A stretch of 64,000 nt of DNA from Crossaster papposus (lineage: Eukaryota > Echinodermata > Asteroidea > Velatida > Solasteridae). The notes under the pieces were generated by a model. That model was not told where the DNA came from and did no database searches. It saw nothing but the letters and a program-made list of their open reading frames with translations. The position numbers and the translations under genes were made by a program. Below, piece by piece: positions 34,375 through 48,110 of this stretch (its first letter is position 1; each line of letters starts with the position of its first letter). Where the stretch lies: positions 1,116,001 through 1,180,000 of the forward strand of contig JBAIAA010000396.1 of the NCBI GenBank assembly GCA_037893245.1. The letters are read 5' to 3'.

Positions 34375-37300
34375 GCAAACAATTTTCATCTTGCAATGTC
34401 AAAAAAGGCCTAATGACAAAAGGGAATGACTCTGATGGTACAAATTAATAGGCCAACTAATCACAAAATATGCTCTCAAATATCTTCTTAAATTGTGCAC
34501 AATCATTATAAAATAACTAAATAAATGTCAGTAAACTTACATTTGCTGAGCTTCCAAAGGGTGTCACATAAATGGCAAATTACAAAGTGATGTCAAGCTA
34601 CATAGGTGTGTCTGCATCTACAAGTAGGTGTGTAGTGAGTGTACTGTACATGTACAACATATGGGCATGTGGTCAAGAATATCCAGAATGCTGACCACAC
34701 CCCAAACAGCGCCCTCAATCATTAATAAACACTGTTTTGATGAATAATTATGCAAATAAGGCAAATAAAATAGACTAGCTACAAGTGTCAAATTACATTT
34801 CCCTAAATGACATTCTGTCTGTAACAGGCGGCATATGCCTATGTGGCAATACACGTGTACATACAAACACATCAAAAAACATGGCTGCGAATGAGGATAT
34901 TTTTCTCTACATATATCTGAGCTGCGAACCTCAACGTTGTTGGAGAATGAAGAGACATTCACCACCTCCACATCTGAGCTAACATATCGCCAACAATTCT
35001 CACAGGAAGAGACCAAAACTGTGAGACTCATGCGTCAGGACACTGGCGGCATAGGCCTATGAGGCAATACATGTGTACATCCATACACATAAGAAAACAT
35101 GGCTGCGAATGAGGACCATTTTATCGACATATATCTGAGCTGCGAACCTCAACGTTGTTCGAGAATGAAGAGACATTCACCACCTCCACATCTGAGCTAA
35201 CACATCGCCAAAATTCTCACCGGAAGAGACCAAAACTTTGAGACTCATGCGTCAGGAAACTGGCGGCATAGGCCTATGAGGCAATACACGTGTACATCCA
35301 TACACATAAGAAAACATGGCTGCGAATGAGGATAATTTTATGAACTTATATCTGAGCTGCGAACCTCAACGTAGTTCGAGAATGAAGAGACACTCGCCAG
35401 CTCACCATCTGAGCCACAATATTGCCAAATATCTCACTGGAAAAAAACCAAACGGTGAGACCCATGCATCAGGACACTGGCGGCATAGGTTTATGCGGTA
35501 ATGCGGAACCTCAACGTTGTTCGAGAATGAAGAGACATTCACCACCTCCACATCTGAGCTAACACATCGCCCAATTTCTCACTGGAAAAACAAACAAACT
35601 GAGAGACTCATGCGTCAGGATACTGGCGGCATCGGCCTATGTGGCAATACACGTGTACATACATACACATCAGAAAACATGGCTGCGAATGAGGATAATG
35701 TTCTCGACATATATCTGAGCTGCGAACCTCAACGTTGTTCGAGAATGAAAAGACATTCACCACCTCCACATCTGAGCTAACACATCGCCAAAATTCTCAC
35801 CGGAAGAGACCAAAACTTTGAAACTCATGCGTCAGGATACTGGCGGCATAGGTCTATGTGGCAATACACGTGTACATACATACACATCAGAAAACATGGC
35901 TGCGAATGAGGATAATGTTCTCGACATATATCTGAGCTGCGAACCTCAACGTTGTTCGAGAATGAAGAGACACTCACCAGCTCGACATCCGAGCCAAAAT
36001 ATTGCCAAATTTCGCACCGGAACAAACCTAAACTGAGAGACTCATGCGTCAGGATACTGGCGGCATATGCCTATGTGGCAATACACGTGTACATACAAAC
36101 ACATAAGAAAACATGGCTGCGAATGAGGATAATGTTCTCGACATATATCTGAGCTGCGAACCTCAACGTTGTTCGAGACTGAAAAGACATTCACCACCTC
36201 CACATCTGATATAACATATCGCCAAAAGTCTCACCGGAAGAGACCAAAACTTTGAGTCTCATGCGTCAGGACACTGGCGGCATATGCCTATGTGGCGATA
36301 CACGTGTACATACATACACATCAGAAAACATGGCTCCGAATGAGGATAATTGTTTCGACTTATATTTGAGCTGCGAGCCTCAACGCTGTTCGAGAATGAA
36401 GAGACACACACCAGCCCGACATCTGAGCAAAAATATTGCCAAATTTATCACTGGAAAAAATAACAAATTGAGAGACTCATGCGTCAGGATACTGGCGGCA
36501 TAGGCCTATGCGGCAATACACGGGTACATACATACTCATAAGAAAACATGGCTGCGAATGAGGATAATTTTTCGACATATATCTGAGCTGCGAGCCTCAA
36601 CGTTGTTCGAGAATGAAGAGACACTCACCAGCTCGCCATCCGAGCCAAAATATTGCCAAATTTCTCGCTGTAAAAAAAACAAAATGTGAGACTCATGCTT
36701 CAGGACACTGGCGGCATAAGCCTATGCGGCAATACACGTGTACACGCATAAACATAAGAAAACATGGCTATGAATGAGGATAATTTGATGAACTTATATC
36801 TGAGCTGCGAACCTCAACGTAGTTCGAGAATGAAGAGACATTCACCACCTCCACATCTGAGCTAACACATCGCCAAAATTCTCACCGGAAGAGACCAACA
36901 CTTTGAGACTCATGCGTCAGGAAACTGGCGGCATAGGCCTATGAGGCAATACACGTGTACATCCATACACATAAGAAAACATGGCTGCGAATGAGGATAA
37001 TTTTATGAACTTATATCTGAGCTGCGAACCTCAACGTAGTTCGAGAATGAAGAGACACTCGCCAGCTCAACATCTGAGCCAAAATATTGCCAAAATTCGC
37101 ACTTGAAAAAACCCAAACTCTGAGACCCATGAGTCAGGACACTGGCGGCATAGGCCTATGCGGTAATACACGTGTACATACATACACATAAGAAAACATG
37201 GATGCGAATGAGGATAATATTCTCGACTTATATTTGAGCTGCGAACCTCAACGTTGTTCCAGAATGAAACGACGCTCACCAGCTCGACATCTGAGCTAAC

Positions 37301-38453
37301 ATATTGCCAAATTTCGCACTGGAACAAACCTAAACTGCGAGACTCATGCGTCACGACACTGGTGGCATATGCCTATGTGACAATACACGTGTACATACAA
37401 ATACATCAGAAAACAAGGCTGCGAATGAGGATATTTTTCTCGACATATATCTGAGCTGCGAACCTCAACGTTGTTGGAAAATGAAGAGACATTCACCACC
37501 TCCACATCTGAGCTAACACATCGCCAAAATTCTCACCAAAAGAGACCAACACTTTGAAACTCATGCGTCAGGACACTGGCGGCATAGGCCTACGAGGCAA
37601 TACACGTGTACATCCATACACATAAGAAAACATGGCTGCGAATGAGGACAATTTTCTCGACATATATCTAAGCTGCGAGCCTCAACGTTGTTCGAGAATG
37701 AAGAGACACTCACCAGCTCGACATCCGAGCCAAAATATTGCCAAATTTCTCACTGGAAAAACAAACAAACTGAGAGACTCATGCGTCGGGATAATGGCGG
37801 CATAGGCCTATGTGGCAATACACGTGTACATACATACACATCAGAAAACATGGCTGCGAATGAGGATAATGTTCTCGACATATATCTGAGCTGCGAACCT
37901 CAACGTTGTTCGAGAATGAAGAGACATTCACCACCTCCACGTCTGAGCTAACACATCGCCAAAATTCTCACCGGAAGAGACCAAAACTGTGAGACTCATG
38001 CGTCAGGACACTGGCGGCATAGGCCTATGAGGCAATACATGTGTACATCCATACACATAAGAAAACATGGCTGCGAATGAGGACCATTTTATCGACATAT
38101 ATCTGAGCTGCGAACCTCAACGTTGTTCGAGAATGAAGAGACATTCACCACCTCCACATCTGAGCTAACACATCGCCCAAAATTATCACCGGAAGAGACC
38201 AAAACTTTGGGAATCATGCGTCAGGACACTGGCGGCATAGGCATATGTGGCAATACAGGTGTACATACATACACATCAGAAAACATGGCTGCAAATGAGG
38301 ATAATGTTCTCGACATATATCTGAGCTGCGAACCTCAACGTTGTTCGAGAATGAAGAGACACTCACCAGCTCGACATCCGAGCCAAAATATTGCCAAATT
38401 TCTCACTGGAAAAACAAACAAACTGAGAGACTCATGCGTCGGGATAATGGCGG

Positions 38454-38671
38454 CATAGGCCTATGTGGCAATACACGTGTACATACATACACATCAGAAA
38501 ACATGGCTGCGAATGAGGATAATGTTCTCGACATATATCTGAGCTGCGAACCTCAACGTTGTTCGAGAATGAAGAGACACTCACCAGCTCGACATCCGAG
38601 CCAAAATATTGCCAAATTTCTCACTGGAAAAACAAACAAACTGAGAGACTCATGCGTCAGGATAATGGCGG
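38454..38671. repeat. Representative satellite monomer, subtype A (218 bp)
   Basis: This reference copy runs from one CATAGGCCTATG palindrome (38454-38465) to the next (38672). It has a 6-nt spacer and TACACGTGTA at 38472-38481, then the linker CATACATACACATCAG. The distal half reads CCAGCTCGACATCCGAGCC and ends AACAAACTGAGAGACTCATG. Confidence 0.9.
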
Positions 38672-38888
38672 CATAGGCCTATGTGGCAATACACGTGTAC
38701 ATACATACACATCAGAAAACATGGCTGCGAATGAGGATAATGTTCTCGACATATATCTGAGCTGCGAACCTCAACGTTGTTCGAGAATGAAGAGACATTC
38801 ACCACCTCCACGTCTGAGCTAACACATCGCCAAAATTTTCACCGGAAGAGACCAAAACTGTGAGACTCATGCTTCAGGACACTGGCGG
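38672..38888. repeat. Representative satellite monomer, subtype B (217 bp)
   Basis: This is the adjacent copy of the other main subtype. It is nearly identical to subtype A in the first half, but the distal half reads CCACCTCCACGTCTGAGC, then ACACATCGCCAAAATTTTC and CCGGAAGAGACCAAAACTG. The next monomer starts with the degraded palindrome CATAAGCCTATG. Confidence 0.9.
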
Positions 38889-41800
38889 CATAAGCCTATG
38901 CGGCAATACACGTGTACACGCATAAACATAAGAAAACATGGCTACGAATGAGGATAATTTGATGAACTTATATCTGAGCTGCGAACCTCAACGTAGTTCG
39001 AGAATGAAGAGACATTCACCACCTCCACATCTGAGCTAACACATCGCCAAAATTCTCACCGGAAGAGACCAAAACTTTGAGACTCATGCGTCAGGAAACT
39101 GGCGGCATAGGCCTATGAGGCAATACACGTGTACATCCATACACATAAGAAAACATGGCTGCGAATGAGGATAATTTTATGAACTTATATCTGAGCTGCG
39201 AACCTCAACGTAGTTCGAGAATGAAGAGACACTCGCCAGCTCAACATCTGAGCCAAAATATTGCCAACATTCGCACTTGAAAAAACCCAAACTCTGAGAC
39301 CCATGAGTCAGGACACTGGCGGCATAGGCCTATGCTGTAATACACGTGTACATACATACACATAAGAAAACATGGATGCGAATGAGGATAATATTCTCGA
39401 CTTATATTTGAGCTGCGAACCTCAACGTTGTTCCAGAATGAAACGACGCTCACCAGCTCGACATCTGAGCTAACATATTGCCAAATTTCGCACTGGAACA
39501 AACCTAAACTGCGAGACTCATGCGTCACGACACTGGTGGCATATGCCTATGTGACAATACACGTGTACATACAAATACATCAGAAAACAAGGCTGCGAAT
39601 GAGGATATTTTTCTCGACATATATCTGAGCTGCAAACCTCAACGTTGTTGGAAAATGAAGAGACATTCACCACCTCCACATCTGAGCTAACACATCGCCA
39701 AAATTCTCACCAAAAGAGACCAAAACTTTGAAACTCATGCGTCAGGACACTGGCGGCATAGGCCTACGAGGCAATACACGTGTACATCCATACACATAAG
39801 AAAACATGGCTGCGAATGAGGACAATTTTCTCGACATATATCTGAGCTGCGAGCCTCAACGTAGTTCGAGAATGAAGAGACACTCACCAGCTCGACATCC
39901 GAGCCAAAATATTGCCAAATTTCTCACTGGAAAAACAAACAAACTGAGAGACTCATGCGTCAGGATAATGGCGGCATAGGCCTATGTGGCAATACACGTG
40001 TACATACATACACATCAGAAAACATGGCTGCGAATGAGGATAATGTTCTCGACATATATCTGAGCTGCGAACCTCAACGTTGTTCGAGAATGAAGAGACA
40101 TTCACCACCTCCACGTCTGAGCTAACACATCGCCAAAATTTTCACCGGAAGAGACCAAAACTGTGAGACTCATGCTTCAGGACACTGGCGGCATAAGCCT
40201 ATGCGGCAATACACGTGTACACGCATAAACATAAGAAAACATGGCTACGAATGAGGATAATTTGACGAACTTATATCTGAGCTGCGAACCTCAACGTAGT
40301 TCGAGAATGAAGAGACATTCACCACCTCCACATCTGAGCTAACACATCGCCAAAATTCTCACCGGAAGAGACCAAAACTTTGAGACTCATGCGTCAGGAA
40401 ACTGGCGGCATAGGCCTATGAGGCAATACACGTGTACATCCATACACATAAGAAAACATGGCTGCGAATGAGGATAATTTTATGAACTTATATCTGAGCT
40501 GCGAACCTCAACGTAGTTCGAGAATGAAGAGACACTCGCCAGCTCAACATCTGAGCCAAAATATTGCCAAAATTCGCACTTGAAAAAACCCAAACTCTGA
40601 GACCCATGAGTCAGGACACTGGCGGCATAGGCCTATGCTGTAATACACGTGTACATACATACACATAAGAAAACATGGATGCGAATGAGGATAATATTCT
40701 CGACTTATATTTGAGCTGCGAACCTCAACGTTGTTCCAGAATGAAACGACGCTCACCAGCTCGACATCTGAGCTAACATATTGCCAAATTTCGCACTGGA
40801 ACAAACCTAAACTGCGAGACTCATGCGTCACGACACTGGTGGCATATGCCTATGTGACAATACACGTGTACATACAAATACATCAGAAAACAAGGCTGCG
40901 AATGAGGATATTTTTCTCGACATATATCTGAGCTGCGAACCTCAACGTTGTTGGAAAATGAAGAGACATTCACCACCTCCACATCTGAGCTAACACATCG
41001 CCAAAATTCTCACCAAAAGAGACCAAAACTTTGAAACTCATGCGTCAGGACACTGGCGGCATAGGCCTACGAGGCAATACACGTGTACATCCATACACAT
41101 AAGAAAACATGGCTGCGAATGAGGACAATTTTCTCGACATATATCTGAGCTGCGAGCCTCAACGTTGTTCGAGAATGAAGAGACACTCACCAGCTCGACA
41201 TCCGAGCCAAAATATTGCCAAATTTCTCACTGAAAAAACAAACAAACTGAGAGACTCATGCGTCAGGATAATGGCGGCATAGGCCTATGTGGCAATACAC
41301 GTGTACATACATACACATCAGAAAACATGGCTGCGAATGAGGATATTTTTCTCGACATATATCTGAGCTGCGAACCTCAACGTTGTTGGAAAATGAAGAG
41401 ACATTCACCACCTCCACATCTGAGCTAACACATCGCCAAAATTCTCACCAAAAGAGACCAAAACTTTGAAACTCATGCGTCAGGACACTGGCGGCATAGG
41501 CCTACGAGGCAATACACGTGTACATCCATACACATAAGAAAACATGGCTGCGAATGAGGACAATTTTCTCGACATATATCTGAGCTGCGAGCCTCAACGT
41601 AGTTCGAGAATGAAGAGACACTCACCAGCTCGACATCCGAGCCAAAATATTGCCAAATTTCTCACTGAAAAAACAAACAAACTGAGAGACTCATGCGTCA
41701 GGATAATGGCGGCATAGGCCTATGTGGCAATACACGTGTACATACATACACATCAGAAAACATGGCTGCGAATGAGGATATTTTTCTCGACATATATCTG

Positions 41801-43859
41801 AGCTGCGAACCTCAACGTTGTTGGAAAATGAAGAGACATTCACCACCTCCACATCTGAGCTAACACATCGCCAAAATTCTCACCAAAAGAGACCAAAACT
41901 TTGAAACTCATGCGTCAGGACACTGGCGGCATAGGCCTACGAGGCAATACACGTGTACATCCATACACATAAGAAAACATGGCTGCGAATGAGGACAATT
42001 TTCTCGACATATATCTGAGCTGCGAGCCTCAACGTAGTTCGAGAATGAAGAGACACTCACCAGCTCGACATCCGAGCCAAAATATTGCCAAATTTCTCAC
42101 TGGAAAAACAAACAAACTGAGAGACTCATGCGTCAGGATAATGGCGACATAGGCCTATGTGGCAATACACGTGTACATACATACACATCAGAAAACATGG
42201 CTGCGAATGAGGATAATGTTCTCGACATATATCTGAGCTGCGAACCTCAACGTTGTTCGAGAATGAAGAGACATTCACCACCTCCACGTCTGAGCTAACA
42301 CATCGCCAAAATTTTCACCGGAAGAGACCAAAACTGTGAGACTCATGCTTCAGGACACTGGCGGCATAAGCCTATGCGGCAATACACGTGTACACGCATA
42401 AACATAAGAAAACATGGCTACGAATGAGGATAATTTGATGAACTTATATCTGAGCTGCGAACCTCAACGTAGTTCGAGAATGAAGAGACATTCACCACCT
42501 CCACATCTGAGCTAACACATCGCCAAAATTCTCACCGGAAGAGACCAAAACTTTGAGACTCATGCGTCAGGAAACTGGCGGCATAGGCCTATGAGGCAAT
42601 ACACGTGTACATCCATACACATAAGAAAACATGGCTGCGAATGAGGATAATTTTATGAACTTATATCTGAGCTGCGAACCTCAACGTAGTTCGAGAATGA
42701 AGAGACACTCGCCAGCTCAACATCTGAGCCAAAATATTGCCAAAATTCGCACTTGAAAAAACCCAAACTCTGAGACCCATGAGTCAGGACACTGGCGGCA
42801 TAGGCCTATGCGGTAATACACGTGTACATACATACACATAAGAAAACATGGATGCGAATGAGGATAATATTCTCGACTTATATTTGAGCTGCGAACCTCA
42901 ACGTTGTTCCAGAATGAAACGACGCTCACCAGCTCGACATCTGAGCTAACATATTGCCAAATTTCGCACTGGAACAAACCTAAACTGCGAGACTCATGCG
43001 TCACGACACTGGTGGCATATGCCTATGTGACAATACACGTGTACATACAAATACATCAGAAAACAAGGCTGCGAATGAGGATATTTTTCTCGACATATAT
43101 CTGAGCTGCGAACCTCAACGTTGTTGGAAAATGAAGAGACATTCACCACCTCCACATCTGAGCTAACACATCGCCAAAATTCTCACCAAAAGAGACCAAA
43201 ACTTTGAAACTCATGCGTCAGGACACTGGCGGCATAGGCCTACGAGGCAATACACGTGTACATCCATACACATAAGAAAACATGGCTGCGAATGAGGACA
43301 ATTTTCTCGACATATATCTGAGCTGCGAGCCTCAACGTTGTTCGAGAATGAAGAGACACTCACCAGCTCGACATCCGAGCCAAAATATTGCCAAATTTCT
43401 CACTGAAAAAACAAACAAACTGAGAGACTCATGCGTCAGGACACTGGCGGCATAGGCCTATGAGGCAATACATGTGTACATACATACACATAAGAAAACA
43501 TGGCTGCGAATGAGGACCATTTTATCGACATATATCTGAGCTGCGAACCTCAACGTTGTTCGAGAATGAAGAGACATTCACCACCTCCACATCTGAGCTA
43601 ACACATCGCCCAAAATTATCACCGGAAGAGACCAAAACTTTGGGACTCATGCGTCAGGACACTCGCGGCATAGGCATATGTGGCAATACAGGTGTACATA
43701 CATACACATCAGAAAACATGGCTGCAAATGAGGATAATGTTCTCGACATATATCTGAGCTGCGAACCTCAACGTTGTTCGAGAATAAAGAGACACTCGCC
43801 AGCTCGACATCTGAGCCAAAATATTTCAAAATGTTTCACTGGAAAAAAACCAAACTGTG

Positions 43860-46800
43860 AGACTCATGCGTCAGGATACTGGCGGCATAGGCCTATGAGG
43901 CAATACACGTGTACATACATACACATCAGAAAACATGGCTGCGAATGAGGATAATGTTCTCGACATATATCTGAGCTGCGAACCTCAACGTTGTTCGAGA
44001 ATGAAGAGACACTCACCAGCTAGACATCCGAGCCAAAATATTGCCAAATTTCTCACTGGTACAAACCTAAACTGAGAGACTCATGCGTCAGGACACTGGC
44101 GGCATATGCCTATGTGGCAATACACGTGTACATACAAACACATCAGAAAACATGGCTGCGAATGAGGATATTTGTATCGACATATATCTGAGCTGCGAAC
44201 CTCAACGTTATTGGAGAATGAAGAGACATTCACCACCTCCACATCTGAGCTAACACATCGCCAAAATTCTCACCAGAAGAGACCAAAACTTTGAAACTCA
44301 TGCGTCAGGACACTGGCGGCATAGGCCTACGAGGCAATACACGTGTACATCCATACACATAAGAAAACATGGCTGCGAATGAGGACAATTTTCTCGACAT
44401 ATATCTGAGCTGCGAGCCTCAACGTTGTTCGAGAATGAAGAGACACTCGCCAGCTCGACATCCGAGCCAAAATATTGCCAAATTTCTCACTGGAAAAACA
44501 AACAAACTGAGAGACTCATGCGTCAGGATAATGGCGGCATAGGCCTATGTGGCAATACACGTGTACATACATACACATCAGAAAACATGGCTGCGAATGA
44601 GGATAATGTTCTCGACATATATCTGAGCTGCGAACCTCAACGTTGTTCGAGAATGAAGAGACATTCACCACCTCCACGTCTGAGCTAACACATCGCCAAC
44701 ATTTTCACCGGAAGAGACCAAAACTGTGAGACTCGTGCGTCAGGACACTGGCGGCATAGGCCTATGAGGCAATACATGTGTACATCCATACACATAAGAA
44801 AACATGGCTGCGAATGAGGACCATTTTATCGACATATATCTGAGCTGCGAACCTCAACGTTGTTCGAGAATGAAGAGACATTCACCACATCCACATCTGA
44901 GCTAACACATCGCCAAAATTATCACCGGAAGAGACCAAAACTTTGGGACTCATGCGTCAGGACACTGGCGGCATAGGCATATGTGGCAATACACGTGTAC
45001 ATACATACACATCAGAAAACATGGCTGCAAATGAGGATAATGTTCTCGACATATATCTGAGCTGCGAACCTCAACGTTGTTCGAGAATGAAGAGACACTC
45101 GCCAGCTCGACATCTCAGCCAAAATATTTCAAAATTTTACACTGGAAAAAAAAAAAAACTGTGAGACTCATGCGTCAGGATACTGGCGGCATAGGCCTAT
45201 GAGGCAATACACGTGTACATACATACACATCAGAAAACATGGCTGCGAATGAGGATAATGTTCTCGACATATATCTGAGCTGCGAACCTCAACGTTGTTC
45301 GAGAATGAAGAGACACTCACCAGCTAGACATCCGAGCCAAAATATTGCCAAATTTCTCACTGGTACAAACCTAAACTGAGAGACTCATGCGTCAGGACAC
45401 TGGCGGCATATGCCTATGTGGCAATACACGTGTACATACAAACACATCAGAAAACATGGCTGCGAATGAGGATATTTGTATCGACATATATCTGAGCTGC
45501 GAACCTCAACGTTATTGGAGAATGAAGAGACATTCACCACCTCCACATCTGAGCTAACACATCGCCAAAATTCTCACCAGAAGAGACCAAAACTTTGAAA
45601 CTCATGCGTCAGGACACTGGCGGCATAGGCCTACGAGGCAATACACGTGTACATCCATACACATAAGAAAACATGGCTGCGAATGAGGACAATTTTCTCG
45701 ACATATATCTGAGCTGCGAGCCTCAACGTTGTTCGAGAATGAAGAGACACTCGCCAGCTCGACATCCGAGCCAAAATATTGCCAAATTTCTCACTGGAAA
45801 AACAAACAAACTGAGAGACTCATGCGTCAGGATAATGGCGGCATAGGCCTATGTGGCAATACACGTGTACATACATACACATCAGAAAACATGGCTGCGA
45901 ATGAGGATAATGTTCTCGACATATATCTGAGCTGCGAACCTCAACGTTGTTCGAGAATGAAGAGACATTCACCACCTCCACGTCTGAGCTAACACATCGC
46001 CAACATTTTCACCGGAAGAGACCAAAACTGTGAGACTCGTGCGTCAGGACACTGGCGGCATAGGCCTATGAGGCAATACATGTGTACATCCATACACATA
46101 AGAAAACATGGCTGCGAATGAGGACCATTTTATCGACATATATCTGAGCTGCGAACCTCAACGTTGTTCGAGAATGAAGAGACATTCACCACATCCACAT
46201 CTGAGCTAACACATCGCCAAAATTATCACCGGAAGAGACCAAAACTTTGGGACTCATGCGTCAGGACACTGGCGGCATAGGCATATGTGGCAATACACGT
46301 GTACATACATACACATCAGAAAACATGGCTGCAAATGAGGATAATGTTCTCGACATATATCTGAGCTGCGAACCTCAACGTTGTTCGAGAATGAAGAGAC
46401 ACTCGCCAGCTCGACATCTCAGCCAAAATATTTCAAAATTTTACACTGGAAAAAAAAAAAAACTGTGAGACTCATGCGTCAGGATACTGGCGGCATAGGC
46501 CTATGAGGCAATACACGTGTACATACATACACATCAGAAAACATGGCTGCGAATGAGGATAATGTTCTCGACATATATCTGAGCTGCGAACCTCAACGTT
46601 GTTCGAGAATGAAGAGACACTCACCAGCTAGACATCCGAGCCAAAATATTGCCAAATTTCTCACTGGTACAAACCTAAACTGAGAGACTCATGCGTCAGG
46701 ACACTGGCGGCATATGCCTATGTGGCAATACACGTGTACATACAAACACATCAGAAAACATGGCTGCGAATGAGGATATTTGTATCGACATATATCTGAG

Positions 46801-48110
46801 CTGCGAACCTCAACGTTATTGGAGAATGAAGAGACATTCACCACCTCCACATCTGAGCTAACACATCGCCAAAATTCTCACCAGAAGAGACCAAAACTTT
46901 GAAACTCATGCGTCAGGACACTGGCGGCATAGGCCTACGAGGCAATACACGTGTACATCCATACACATAAGAAAACATGGCTGCGAATGAGGACAATTTT
47001 CTCGACATATATCTGAGCTGCGAGCCTCAACGTTGTTCGAGAATGAAGAGACACTCGCCAGCTCGACATCCGAGCCAAAATATTGCCAAATTTCTCACTG
47101 GAAAAACAAACAAACTGAGAGACTCATGCGTCAGGATAATGGCGGCATAGGCCTATGTGGCAATACACGTGTACATACATACACATCAGAAAACATGGCT
47201 GCGAATGAGGATAATGTTCTCGACATATATCTGAGCTGCGAACCTCAACGTTGTTCGAGAATGAAGAGACATTCACCACCTCCACGTCTGAGCTAACACA
47301 TCGCCAACATTTTCACCGGAAGAGACCAAAACTGTGAGACTCGTGCGTCAGGACACTGGCGGCATAGGCCTATGAGGCAATACATGTGTACATCCATACA
47401 CATAAGAAAACATGGCTGCGAATGAGGACCATTTTATCGACATATATCTGAGCTGCGAACCTCAACGTTGTTCGAGAATGAAGAGACATTCACCACATCC
47501 ACATCTGAGCTAACACATCGCCAAAATTATCACCGGAAGAGACCAAAACTTTGGGACTCATGCGTCAGGACACTGGCGGCATAGGCATATGTGGCAATAC
47601 ACGTGTACATACATACACATCAGAAAACATGGCTGCAAATGAGGATAATGTTCTCGACATATATCTGAGCTGCGAACCTCAACGTTGTTCGAGAATGAAG
47701 AGACACTCGCCAGCTCGACATCTCAGCCAAAATATTTCAAAATTTTACACTGGAAAAAAAAAAAAACTGTGAGACTCATGCGTCAGGATACTGGCGGCAT
47801 AGGCCTATGAGGCAATACACGTGTACATACATACACATCAGAAAACATGGCTGCGAATGAGGATAATGTTCTCGACATATATCTGAGCTGCGAACCTCAA
47901 CGTTGTTCGAGAATGAAGAGACACTCACCAGCTAGACATCCGAGCCAAAATATTGCCAAATTTCTCACTGGTACAAACCTAAACTGAGAGACTCATGCGT
48001 CAGGACACTGGCGGCATATGCCTATGTGGCAATACACGTGTACATACAAACACATCAGAAAACATGGCTGCGAATGAGGATATTTGTATCGACATATATC
48101 TGAGCTGCGA
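43860..48110. repeat. 1304-bp higher-order repeat, about 3.3 copies
   Basis: Six monomers repeat with exact 1304-bp spacing. The diagnostic AGCTAGACA lies at 44018, 45322, 46626 and 47930. The second and third copies appear identical by eye over long stretches, including a 12-A run. The array ends at a one-base deletion (GCGAACTCAACG) near 48110. Confidence 0.92.

Larger units (their letters stand above)
34119..34826 (+). mobile_element. Solo-LTR-like insertion (708 bp)
   Basis: This is non-satellite sequence in mid-monomer. It begins TGTAAC, ends GTAACA (TG...CA) and is flanked by the direct repeat GGCGG; removing insert plus one repeat restores a normal monomer. A TATA box (TATAAATA, 34367-34374) lies near the middle, and AATAAA signals occur at 34520-34525 and 34724-34729. 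This fits a solo LTR left by recombination between the LTRs of an element unrelated to the one at 22351. No protein domain is recognisable. A non-autonomous element with short inverted ends (TGTAAC/GTAACA, one mismatch) is the alternative. The strand is inferred from the TATA box. Confidence 0.72.
36690..43430. repeat. Higher-order repeats, 1303/2174-bp registers
   Basis: A distinctive monomer (TTGTTCCAGAATGAAACGACGC) recurs at about 37253, 39427, 40730 and 42903, giving spacings of 2174, 1303 and 2173 bp, i.e. ten, six and ten monomers. The ten-monomer units contain four extra monomers between otherwise matching flanks. The same monomer also appears at about 51952. Confidence 0.85.

Noticed and set aside
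38481-38600. Pol III B-box-like core (GTTGTTCGAGAATG) with a TGGC-type A-box-like stretch upstream, suggesting a tRNA-derived SINE origin of the monomer
   Set aside because: Only the GTTCGA core matches; the flanking B-box bases and the A-box are poor. There is no cloverleaf and no poly(A) or simple-repeat tail.
43860-48110. CRISPR-like regular repetition
   Set aside because: The whole 217-bp unit is repeated head to tail with no unique spacers, and the context is eukaryotic retroelements.
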